A stretch of 24,768 nucleotides of DNA, taken from the IMG/VR virus record IMGVR_UViG_3300028571_001238, positions 1 through 24,768 of that record; one strand, written 5' to 3'. A program made the translations under genes and the position numbers. Under the pieces are notes generated by a model. The model did not search any database and was not told the origin of the DNA. It worked only from the letters and a program-made list of their open reading frames with translations. The stretch is from a virus. Position 1 is the first letter of the stretch. The number at the start of each line of letters is the position of its first letter. Positions 7,876 to 14,938 of this stretch are shown in pieces.

Positions 7876-8409
7876 CTATATTAAAGATTTAGTTAATCCA
7901 AAATTATCAATTGATAGCCAAAAAACCAAACTATATCGTGTCCCTGTTTTTATCTTATTGGCCAAATGGTCTATTGACGAATCAAACATTATAACATTTC
8001 CTACTTCTTTTGATGATGTTATGATTTCATCATTATGGAAAATACAAAGTTCCCCGCCCTCATAATCAGTTTCGTTCGAAAGTTGTATTATTAAAGTTTT
8101 ATATCTATTAGGATAATCTAATGCGGAATCATTATGTCTTTTATATTCTTGGGTTTTATCATATTTCAAAATTATAAAATATTCTGGTAAAGTTTTTATT
8201 CCAAAATCTTTAACCTTTTCTAATATTATATCAGATAAATCAGAATTTATTTGTATCACCACTTGAGTTGAAGTTCTATATTCGGATACAACTATTGTGT
8301 TGTTTCCTCCTATTATACCACTTCGTTCGAATAATTTATCATTCGAGAGTGATTTAAAATATTCACACTCATCTTGAGTAAATAATTTTTTTTCAATAAA
8401 ACTTTTCAT
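7876..8409 (-). CDS. 2-oxoglutarate/Fe(II) oxygenase, prolyl-4-hydroxylase-like
   Basis: A 177-residue protein with the full iron-binding triad of the double-stranded beta-helix oxygenases: His92-x-Asp94 and distal His148, with Arg158 in the place that holds 2-oxoglutarate. The stretch YEGGEL (residues 116-121) between them is typical of prolyl-4-hydroxylase-type enzymes. The length fits a free-standing catalytic domain. These enzymes hydroxylate proline or other residues in proteins, but family members also act on small molecules. The gene has one base between its ATG and the upstream stop. A second enzyme of the same type lies at 12616-13128. A link with the Pro-rich linkers at the left of the window is possible but unproven. 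Confidence 0.85.
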   Translation of the reverse strand: MKSFIEKKLFTQDECEYFKSLSNDKLFERSGIIGGNNTIVVSEYRTSTQVVIQINSDLSDIILEKVKDFGIKTLPEYFIILKYDKTQEYKRHNDSALDYPNRYKTLIIQLSNETDYEGGELCIFHNDEIITSSKEVGNVIMFDSSIDHLANKIKTGTRYSLVFWLSIDNFGLTKSLI

Positions 8410-8410
8410 T

Positions 8411-9076
8411 TTATATTATTTTTTCTATAGTTTTTAATCCATCATTTCCTTTTAAAAAATATTTAGATTGAAATAAATTAATTGGTACATTATTTTTATG
8501 TAAAACATACGATAACGCAACCCCTTCTGCGTTTCCAATATTTGGATAATAATATGTTTTTTTTATAATACTTTGATACTCTAAAATTGGTTTTATTCTT
8601 TCTAAATCGTATATAACATCTGATATATTATTATAGTACGGAAAATAATACAAATACTCAATCATTAATAGTAATTTACTATAATCAAACTCATTTTTTT
8701 TGAAATAAGTTATCAGTGGGTCAAAGTATTCTGAGTTAATATCTGAAAGATATTTACCATTTGGGAATTCACCAAAATATAAAACTTCATCGGTTGGTTT
8801 AAAGTTTAGTATCAATTCATTTGATATAAACTCAAACCAATCCGCATCTACATATAATACAGGTTGCTTTAACTTTTCAACTAATCTTAGTGGGAATAAT
8901 AGTTTGTCTATGAATGAAAAAACTTTATTTGAATATTTGTAAGTTTTTAAATTCGGAAACGATTCTGTCTCATCTGTTAATATTCTGACATCCCATCCAT
9001 GTTGTGTATACTTTGGTAGGTGTTGTTTTGCCTTTGATATATACTTACTACCGACTGCAACAACTGTTAATATCAT
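8411..9076 (-). CDS. GT-A-type glycosyltransferase-like protein
   Basis: A 221-residue protein with an opening Rossmann-like strand (ILTVVAVGSKY), then LYVDADWFEF with an Asp77-Ala-Asp79 (DXD) motif. This is the metal and nucleotide-sugar site of GT-A glycosyltransferases and comes after about 75 residues, as in GT8-like enzymes. The C-terminal half contains NAEGVALSYVL, resembling the acceptor/catalytic helix of small GT-A proteins. No membrane segment is seen. Donor and acceptor are unknown. Placement between a SET gene and a hydroxylase gene, within a glycan-modification cluster, supports a transferase role. Confidence 0.6.
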   Translation of the reverse strand: MILTVVAVGSKYISKAKQHLPKYTQHGWDVRILTDETESFPNLKTYKYSNKVFSFIDKLLFPLRLVEKLKQPVLYVDADWFEFISNELILNFKPTDEVLYFGEFPNGKYLSDINSEYFDPLITYFKKNEFDYSKLLLMIEYLYYFPYYNNISDVIYDLERIKPILEYQSIIKKTYYYPNIGNAEGVALSYVLHKNNVPINLFQSKYFLKGNDGLKTIEKII

Positions 9077-9084
9077 TTTATATA

Positions 9085-9522
9085 TTATATGATTTTTTTT
9101 AAATCAAAACGGTCATTTCTTCCATAGTTACTCAATAATTCTTCACCACATTTAATAACTCTAATCGATTTACCTGTATCTTTATCTATATTTGATTTAT
9201 TTTGGGGTAATCCACTATTCACAAATAAATAAGGATTTGTATATATCCAATGAAATCCATTAATTAATCTTACATATAGATTAGTATCATTTGGAAATTC
9301 CGTTGAATATTGAAATAAATCTAGTATATGAACTTGCAAGTCATATTCTAAAGTATTTATCTCATTTTGTGAAATAGGGTAAACTCCACTCTCACCTTCC
9401 CATACTTTAAAAATAAAGGTATTGGATGGTATTTCTTTAATTGCAAACACACCTACGCCTGCGATTCTACTTGGTTTTAATTTAACAAAAACATGATTCT
9501 TAATGTAACCAAATGCATCCAT
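9085..9522 (-). CDS. SET-domain protein (putative protein-lysine methyltransferase)
   Basis: A 145-residue protein that is little more than a SET domain. The N-terminal motif GVGVF (residues 22-26) corresponds to the SAM-binding G-x-G of SET proteins. FVNSGLPQN (about 100-108) sits where NHSCxPN normally is, and GEELLSNYG (126-134) is the closing motif with its conserved tyrosine. There are no pre- or post-SET cysteines, as usual for small viral and bacterial SET proteins. The His of the NHS motif is replaced, which may affect SAM binding. The target is unknown: a phage structural protein or a host protein are both possible. Its ATG overlaps the upstream stop by one base (TAATG). Confidence 0.75.
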   Translation of the reverse strand: MDAFGYIKNHVFVKLKPSRIAGVGVFAIKEIPSNTFIFKVWEGESGVYPISQNEINTLEYDLQVHILDLFQYSTEFPNDTNLYVRLINGFHWIYTNPYLFVNSGLPQNKSNIDKDTGKSIRVIKCGEELLSNYGRNDRFDLKKII

Positions 9523-9674
9523 TACAAATGTTTATTTTTAAATAAATCAAAAAATTTACTAATTACAGTGTGAACTCTTTCTTTTTCATCATTAGTTAAT
9601 GGAGATGTATTTTTATTTTTAATATCTTGTATTGATTTCTTTTTATATAATGGTGGGTGATTATCTATATTCAT
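9522..9674 (-). CDS. Small hypothetical protein coupled to the SET gene
   Basis: A 50-residue open frame starting at ATG 9674 and ending in TAATG, so its stop shares one base with the start of the SET gene. The product is polar and Lys/Asn-rich with a probable C-terminal amphipathic helix (VHTVISKFFDLFKN). No family recognised. The exact stop-start coupling and lack of any other gene here are the evidence that it is translated; an alternative is that the stretch is just the leader of the SET gene. Confidence 0.45.
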   Translation of the reverse strand: MNIDNHPPLYKKKSIQDIKNKNTSPLTNDEKERVHTVISKFFDLFKNKHL

Positions 9675-9760
9675 GATTTTATTTATTATGTACTAATATT
9701 TGATTTATGTAAAAACCTCTATTATCTTATACTAAAATAATATATGTTTGTGTGTTAAGT
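9675..9760. other. Intergenic gap with no supported site
   Basis: An 86-base AT-rich gap between the end of the Hint gene and the 50-residue gene. It contains an AATAAATA box on the minus strand at 9680-9687, but this lies only five bases from the next start, and a weak ATTAT/ATAAT inverted repeat. Neither is convincing as promoter or terminator. Confidence 0.4.
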
Positions 9761-12016
9761 TTATTGAAAATAATCTTGTCGTTTAAAAGTTTTATTTAAT
9801 AATTCATTATCCCCTAATCCAGAAACCACAAAATCCTCTACTATAAAGTTATGATGACTTTCAAATAAAAGATTACCATCTATTTCTAAATTGTAAAAAT
9901 TACCTACATATTGCATATCTAATTCAACCCCACTAGCCTCACAGATTGGTTTCCACACTCCATTATCATAAAATGGGTGTAATCTATCGGAAATCATTTT
10001 TTTATATTTTACAACTTCAACAACAGAATTTATAGGATGTATTAATTTATCAGTTACAATACCTTTAACATATTCGCCATCTTTATAACTTAAAACAAAA
10101 TCGCCTATTTCCACATCTTCAATATTTTTTTTACTACCATCTTCCATGGTTACTTCAGTATCGGATGTGAAACACACCGGAGCTCTGTTATGTGAAAGCA
10201 CATCATTAGCGTAATAATTGTGATACGTTTCAATTTCAGATAAGTTATATACGGTATATTCACCTTCTAAAATTTTAGTATTTATAAGAACATCTGTTTT
10301 ATTATATAATTTTATTATATCACCAATTTCAATTTTTTTGACAGGTTCTTCCAAACTATACAAAGTGTTTGATAAGGAATCTGAATAAGATGACCATCCT
10401 TTTTCCATAACGTATATTGGGTGGTCTATTGTGGCAATTAACTCTTTTCCGCTTTCAAATTCATATTTAACAACTTTACTTACTTTTCTTGAAAAGATAT
10501 TAATCACATTTGATGATTTAGTTTTATTATTTTTAAAATCAAAAGATAAAACTTTATCACCAACTTTAACATTTTCAATATTCAAGTACGCACCATCTTC
10601 CATTAATATTGGAGTACCCTCCACAAAACAAGGTGAGTTACTTGTAACCAAACTATTGAATGCTGTAGCACCATTTATTATATATGTGTCAGTATCTTCA
10701 ACATCAAGTTCTACAAAGGATAATCCATTTTCAGATGAAACATAAAAATTAATTTCATCTACTTTTACTAAATCTCCACTCAAGTCATAAAGATAATCAG
10801 TTTCTGGATTTACTTGTATACTTATTTTGAAACTAGTTTTATCAGTTAAACTATCATAAATTAAAAGCCCTTTATCAATTCCTGCAAATAAGGAATCACC
10901 ATCTATCACCACTTCAAGCATTGAATTATATCTTAAATTTTTACTATCTTTAAAAACTACAACTGAAGTAGTGATATATGAACCCTCGGGAAATTGACCC
11001 CCATCATAATTAGCCGTTAATGTATTTAAATCAGATTCATATTGTAATGGACTACTGATGTAATACGATTTTACGTTTTCACCCACTTGGATATCAGACA
11101 CTTTTTTCCAAGTATCATCTCCCATTAAAACTTCGTGCGATAATAAAATACCAGCAGAATCACTTTTAAACATATTTGTTACAAATTCGTAAAAATGATA
11201 ATCAGCTACCTTATTGGTTTCGGGATTTAAATCTATTGAAGATGGTAATTCAAGTATTGAGCTCTTTTTAAAACTTGCTAATTCAATAAAATTTAAATTA
11301 GAACCATATACAATTCCTACAAATCTAAAAGAAGTAATGTGATTATTAGTATCTACATTTGATGAATGAAAATGATATTGTTCAATCAGTTTATCTTCTC
11401 CTGAATTTTGAATTAAAAATTCATTCCAATTTTCTTCAATAGTACCATTTTCAGTATTTATTTTGAAGAAATCAATTGGATTATAAGATTCATCAATATC
11501 TTTAATTGTTGCGTCTGGTATGTTAGAAGGATTTGTTTCACGAGTTAATGTATCAAACTCCCCAATGGATGATGAATGATAGTACGCAACACAATAATCA
11601 GTTATAGAATTATTAGTAAATAAATTATATACATTCAATCTATTTTTACAATATTCACTGTCAAATAAAGCAGATTCATCATATGCCATTCTTAATATGA
11701 ACTTATTATCACTATCTTGAATAGTAGTAGGATATATTGTATTTGTATTTTCATCATGTAAATTTATACTTGTTATAAATTCACAATTTTCAGTTATATA
11801 ATCTGTTATTCGTGTAACTATTCTTAGATGGATTGTGGGTTTATAAATAATATCAAGTTCAACTATATTATTAGTTTGTAAAACATTTACAAACTCTATT
11901 AAATTCAAATTAGATAGCTCATTTTCTAAAATACCAGTATCTGTATTCAATTCCAATAATCTCAAATCACCATTTGAGTCTTTTACAAAGTCAGCCGAGA
12001 ATAAAGTTCCTTTCAT
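9761..12016 (-). CDS. Hint-domain (intein-like) protein with two clear and one degenerate Hint modules
   Basis: A 751-residue protein. Residues 1-285 have no firm assignment, although GDLRLLELNTDTG (16-28) and FILRMAYDESA (106-116) faintly recall ATP-grasp motifs. Residues about 290-460 resemble a Hint domain that has lost its catalytic ends: a WKKVSDIQVGENV segment at 303-315 and a DTDTYIING segment at 441-449. A clear Hint domain runs from Cys463 (CFVEGTPILMEDG) through His532-Pro533 to His609-Asn610. A second clear one starts at Cys615 (CFTSDTEVTMEDG) with His680-Pro681 and ends near 734 without a terminal His-Asn. The residue after Asn610 is Arg, not Cys, Ser or Thr, so classical intein splicing is unlikely; autocleavage as in bacterial intein-like proteins is more plausible. 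It stands between two short gaps, so it may be its own transcription unit. Confidence 0.85.
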   Translation of the reverse strand: MKGTLFSADFVKDSNGDLRLLELNTDTGILENELSNLNLIEFVNVLQTNNIVELDIIYKPTIHLRIVTRITDYITENCEFITSINLHDENTNTIYPTTIQDSDNKFILRMAYDESALFDSEYCKNRLNVYNLFTNNSITDYCVAYYHSSSIGEFDTLTRETNPSNIPDATIKDIDESYNPIDFFKINTENGTIEENWNEFLIQNSGEDKLIEQYHFHSSNVDTNNHITSFRFVGIVYGSNLNFIELASFKKSSILELPSSIDLNPETNKVADYHFYEFVTNMFKSDSAGILLSHEVLMGDDTWKKVSDIQVGENVKSYYISSPLQYESDLNTLTANYDGGQFPEGSYITTSVVVFKDSKNLRYNSMLEVVIDGDSLFAGIDKGLLIYDSLTDKTSFKISIQVNPETDYLYDLSGDLVKVDEINFYVSSENGLSFVELDVEDTDTYIINGATAFNSLVTSNSPCFVEGTPILMEDGAYLNIENVKVGDKVLSFDFKNNKTKSSNVINIFSRKVSKVVKYEFESGKELIATIDHPIYVMEKGWSSYSDSLSNTLYSLEEPVKKIEIGDIIKLYNKTDVLINTKILEGEYTVYNLSEIETYHNYYANDVLSHNRAPVCFTSDTEVTMEDGSKKNIEDVEIGDFVLSYKDGEYVKGIVTDKLIHPINSVVEVVKYKKMISDRLHPFYDNGVWKPICEASGVELDMQYVGNFYNLEIDGNLLFESHHNFIVEDFVVSGLGDNELLNKTFKRQDYFQ

Positions 12017-12076
12017 AATGTGTTTCTTTATATATTAAATATCTTGTTAGGTTTCAATTTGATAATTTTTATTATT

Positions 12077-12619
12077 TCACATAAGGTTCTTAGCCTTAGA
12101 AGTTGTAGTTCTTGAAATACAGACATGTGTAAGTTCTAAATTTTGAGGCAAATTTAATTGAAATTCAATAATATCATGAACTTCAGAAAAATTTACCTTA
12201 TTAAATCCAACTCTCTTATTATGTTCTAAGGTATTAGGGTATAAATTAATGACCCTAACTTTTTTATCAAGATTCGAATTAATTAATCTAAGTGATGATT
12301 TTTGTAAATTCAATTTATTTTCTCGGTAATCATCAAAACTTCCGTTGTTAAAAATAGCTGAAGTCAAAACATTAAAAATTGTTTTATCTTTATCTTTCCA
12401 TAAATCAAAAAGTTCCTCAAATATTTTTTGTTGAAGACTCGGATGATAAGTATTATTTATAAACACATCCAAATCTAAAATATCTGTTAAAATATTTTTG
12501 TAATTTTTTAAGTCATATCCATTACTTCTTGAAAATCCAATTACTTCATGATTTTTACCTAAAAAATCAAACAATCCCTTTCCCAAGAAATCACTGTGTC
12601 CCGTTATTCCTATCCTCAT
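12077..12619 (-). CDS. Short SDR-like (Rossmann) oxidoreductase
   Basis: A 180-residue protein with short-chain dehydrogenase features: TGHSDFLGKG at residues 6-15 (nucleotide-binding glycine motif), GFSRSNGYD at 28-36, INNTYH at 54-59 in the place of the NNAG motif, and Tyr98-x-x-x-Lys102 as the catalytic pair. It is about 70 residues shorter than normal SDRs. From memory, similar compact proteins with this GFSRSNGYD stretch occur in T4-like cyanophages. Substrate unknown; position between a hydroxylase and sugar-modifying genes suggests a sugar or a modified residue. Its start overlaps the upstream hydroxylase stop by four bases. Confidence 0.65.
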   Translation of the reverse strand: MRIGITGHSDFLGKGLFDFLGKNHEVIGFSRSNGYDLKNYKNILTDILDLDVFINNTYHPSLQQKIFEELFDLWKDKDKTIFNVLTSAIFNNGSFDDYRENKLNLQKSSLRLINSNLDKKVRVINLYPNTLEHNKRVGFNKVNFSEVHDIIEFQLNLPQNLELTHVCISRTTTSKAKNLM

Positions 12620-13128
12620 ATCAAACTAAGTTGTTCTTTGATATTTTCCTTGAACAAAAATATTATTAATGAATATCTAATCCCATTTTCAATTTTTGTA
12701 ACCTCGTGTTCTCTTGTATTTCTAAACGAATATATCGTTCCTGCTTTTTTCGGAATAATTTCTTTTGGTCTATACAAAATAAAATCACCCCCATCATAAT
12801 CATCATTCAAACAAACTCCAACATTCAATTTTTGATTAGGATAATATATATCACTATGTCTTTCAAATTCATTTCCCGCATCGTATTTGTGTAAATGTAT
12901 TACTTCAAAGGGCTTGATTATTTCAACATTCTTATCTATGAACAAATAATCAGTTATTTTATCAAAAATCCAAGTAACATTTTCATTTCTAAAAATATTA
13001 TAGTATGTATATGATATGTTATCACTAGGTCGCTCAACATTTGTACTGTTCCCATCTCGATGAGTACCTTCAATTTCTTGAGTCAAATTTATTATTCTAT
13101 TACATTCTTCTTTTGAAAAAGATATCAT
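12616..13128 (-). CDS. 2-oxoglutarate/Fe(II) oxygenase, prolyl-4-hydroxylase-like (second copy)
   Basis: A 170-residue protein with His91-x-Asp93, distal His141 and Arg151, the complete metal and cosubstrate set. YDGGDF (residues 111-116) fills the place of the YEGGEL of the other copy at 7876-8409. The two are of the same type but clearly diverged, so they are unlikely to be a recent duplication and may have different targets. It begins 30 bases after the stop of the 38-residue gene and overlaps the SDR gene by four bases. The reaction is probably hydroxylation of a protein side chain or small molecule; substrate not determinable. Confidence 0.85.
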   Translation of the reverse strand: MISFSKEECNRIINLTQEIEGTHRDGNSTNVERPSDNISYTYYNIFRNENVTWIFDKITDYLFIDKNVEIIKPFEVIHLHKYDAGNEFERHSDIYYPNQKLNVGVCLNDDYDGGDFILYRPKEIIPKKAGTIYSFRNTREHEVTKIENGIRYSLIIFLFKENIKEQLSLI

Positions 13129-13157
13129 ACATCTAATAATTTAGTACTTTAACATTA

Positions 13158-13274
13158 TCAATGGTTGTAAATAAAAGGATCTCTTTTCTTTAATTCTTCA
13201 ATTTTCTTTTTTAATTCTTTTTTTCTTTTTCGTTCCTTAATTTTTTTAAGGATCCAATCTATAATTTTTTTCAT
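13158..13274 (-). CDS. Tiny basic helical protein coupled to the carbamoyltransferase gene
   Basis: A 38-residue open frame. Its ATG at 13274 forms an ATGA overlap with the carbamoyltransferase stop, as many real gene junctions in this window do. The product is mostly Lys/Arg/Glu with a KKIIDWILKKIKERK start, predicted as one long amphipathic helix. No homologue recognised. Highly A-rich sequence can stay open by chance, so the overlap is the chief evidence. Confidence 0.45.
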   Translation of the reverse strand: MKKIIDWILKKIKERKRKKELKKKIEELKKRDPFIYNH

Positions 13275-14938
13275 AGTATTTTGTGTATTATATAATTATC
13301 TAAAACTAGTAAGTCTAAATCAGTGTCCTTGAAGGTTTCTATTGCATCATAGGGAGTCATTACCATTGTTTTATCTTTAACGTTGAAGGATGTATTCAAT
13401 ATAATTGGATACCCACTTAATTTTTCAAACTCAATTAATAAGTCATGAATAACAGTATTTTCATAGACAGTTTGAATTCTTGAGGTTCCGTCCACGTGAA
13501 CAACAGCTGATAATTTATCAGCATATTCTTCTCTAACTTTAACAATTTGATTCATGTATGGTACATCATCAATTGTATAGAAAAACTCATTTTGTTTCTC
13601 TTTAATAACCATAGGAGCGAAAGGACGAAACCCCTCTCTTTTCTTAATCAATCTATTAATTCTGGATTTCATATCGGGTACAGTAGGGTCGGCCAAAATA
13701 GACCTGTGTCCTAATGCTCTTGCCCCGAATTCGATTCTATCTCTATACCACCCAACTACTTTACCTTCATGAATTTTTGTCGCAACGTATTTTATTAATG
13801 TATTGTAATCGTGAATTTCAAAAAAGTTCAAATTTTTGATGTGTCCCAAATAAAATTCAACATCGTACTTTGGCCCCAAAAAAGGATTCTTAGTAACTCT
13901 TTTAGTTAACTTTTTATTTTGTACAAGGTAATGAATACAAGCTCCAACACAAGATCCAGCATCTGAGGGTGCAACTGGTATCCAAATTTTATCAAAGTTA
14001 GAATTAGAAACTATCTTTCCATTTGCAGTACCATTGTATGCCGAACCACCTCCTAAGCAAAGATTATTACTACCAAGATTTTTCAAACTTTTGATAATAT
14101 CGAATAAAACTTCTTCGTATCTTAGTTGAACTGCGGCGGCTAAATTTTGATGAATTGTAGTAATTTCTTCTTCAGTTAATCTTGGCGAAATATCCAAATG
14201 TTCTATTAGTTTTTCGTTGAACATCAATTTTTCTGACTTATCCCAACAAAAAACATTCATATCACAGATTAATTCTCCATCTTTGAATTCAATTAAACTT
14301 CTAACTTTTTCAATATACTCTTGAGGGTCTCCGTATGACGCCAATCCCATTAGTTTGTACTCTCCCTCATTTGGTTTGAATCCCAAATACGAAGTCATTG
14401 TAGAATAATAAAGCCCCAATGAATGAGGATATTTCCCCAAATCATGATATTCAATTCCATCATCATCCGCCAAACCAAAAGATAATGTATCAATTTCACC
14501 AACACCATCAATAGACAAACAGATTGCCCTTTCAAAATCGGAAGTGAAAAAAGAATAATACTGATGAGCTAAATGGTGTTCGGAGTAAAATACTCTTCCC
14601 TTAAATGGCCTCAAATGTTTATTTACATCTGAGATATTCTTTAAGATCTTAACTAAAGATTTCAAAGAATATTTCGGTGATGTAAAAAAGTTTTTCTTGA
14701 TGTTACTCATCACTCTTTTCAGTTTTAGATTGAGGTCTTCATAGTAACAAACCATTTCAATATCATCATAGGTTATGTTATAATAACCAAAAATATATTG
14801 AATCGTATTAATTGGAAAAGAACTGTCGTGTTTAATTCCCGTAAATTTTTCCTCTTCGCAAGCAAACACCAACTCCCCGTCTTTAAATAAACATGCTGAA
14901 GAATCGTGATAAAACGATGAAATTCCGAGTATGTACAT
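13271..14938 (-). CDS. NodU/CmcH-family O-carbamoyltransferase
   Basis: A 555-residue protein matching the family (about 550-600 residues) over its whole length. The N-terminal Kae1/ASKHA-like half has GISSFYHDSSA (residues 5-15), the metal-binding HHLAH at 121-125 and DGVGE at 144-148. The C-terminal YrdC-like half has the EFGARALGHRSILADP motif, then a GFRPFAP and a LNTSFN segment. These enzymes make carbamoyl-adenylate from carbamoyl phosphate and ATP and transfer the carbamoyl group to a hydroxyl, usually of a sugar, as in nodulation factors and tobramycin. The expected role here is 3- or 6-O-carbamoylation of the sugar made by the adjacent genes. The start shares one base with the upstream stop (TAATG). 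Confidence 0.92.
   Translation of the reverse strand: MYILGISSFYHDSSACLFKDGELVFACEEEKFTGIKHDSSFPINTIQYIFGYYNITYDDIEMVCYYEDLNLKLKRVMSNIKKNFFTSPKYSLKSLVKILKNISDVNKHLRPFKGRVFYSEHHLAHQYYSFFTSDFERAICLSIDGVGEIDTLSFGLADDDGIEYHDLGKYPHSLGLYYSTMTSYLGFKPNEGEYKLMGLASYGDPQEYIEKVRSLIEFKDGELICDMNVFCWDKSEKLMFNEKLIEHLDISPRLTEEEITTIHQNLAAAVQLRYEEVLFDIIKSLKNLGSNNLCLGGGSAYNGTANGKIVSNSNFDKIWIPVAPSDAGSCVGACIHYLVQNKKLTKRVTKNPFLGPKYDVEFYLGHIKNLNFFEIHDYNTLIKYVATKIHEGKVVGWYRDRIEFGARALGHRSILADPTVPDMKSRINRLIKKREGFRPFAPMVIKEKQNEFFYTIDDVPYMNQIVKVREEYADKLSAVVHVDGTSRIQTVYENTVIHDLLIEFEKLSGYPIILNTSFNVKDKTMVMTPYDAIETFKDTDLDLLVLDNYIIHKIL

Noticed and set aside
9680-9687. AATAAATA on the minus strand as a late promoter
   Set aside because: It ends only five bases from the next start codon and such octamers occur often by chance in this AT-rich DNA.
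9761-12016. Splicing intein inserted in a host protein
   Set aside because: The residue after His-Asn is Arg, the flanking parts do not join into a recognisable protein, and no homing endonuclease is seen.
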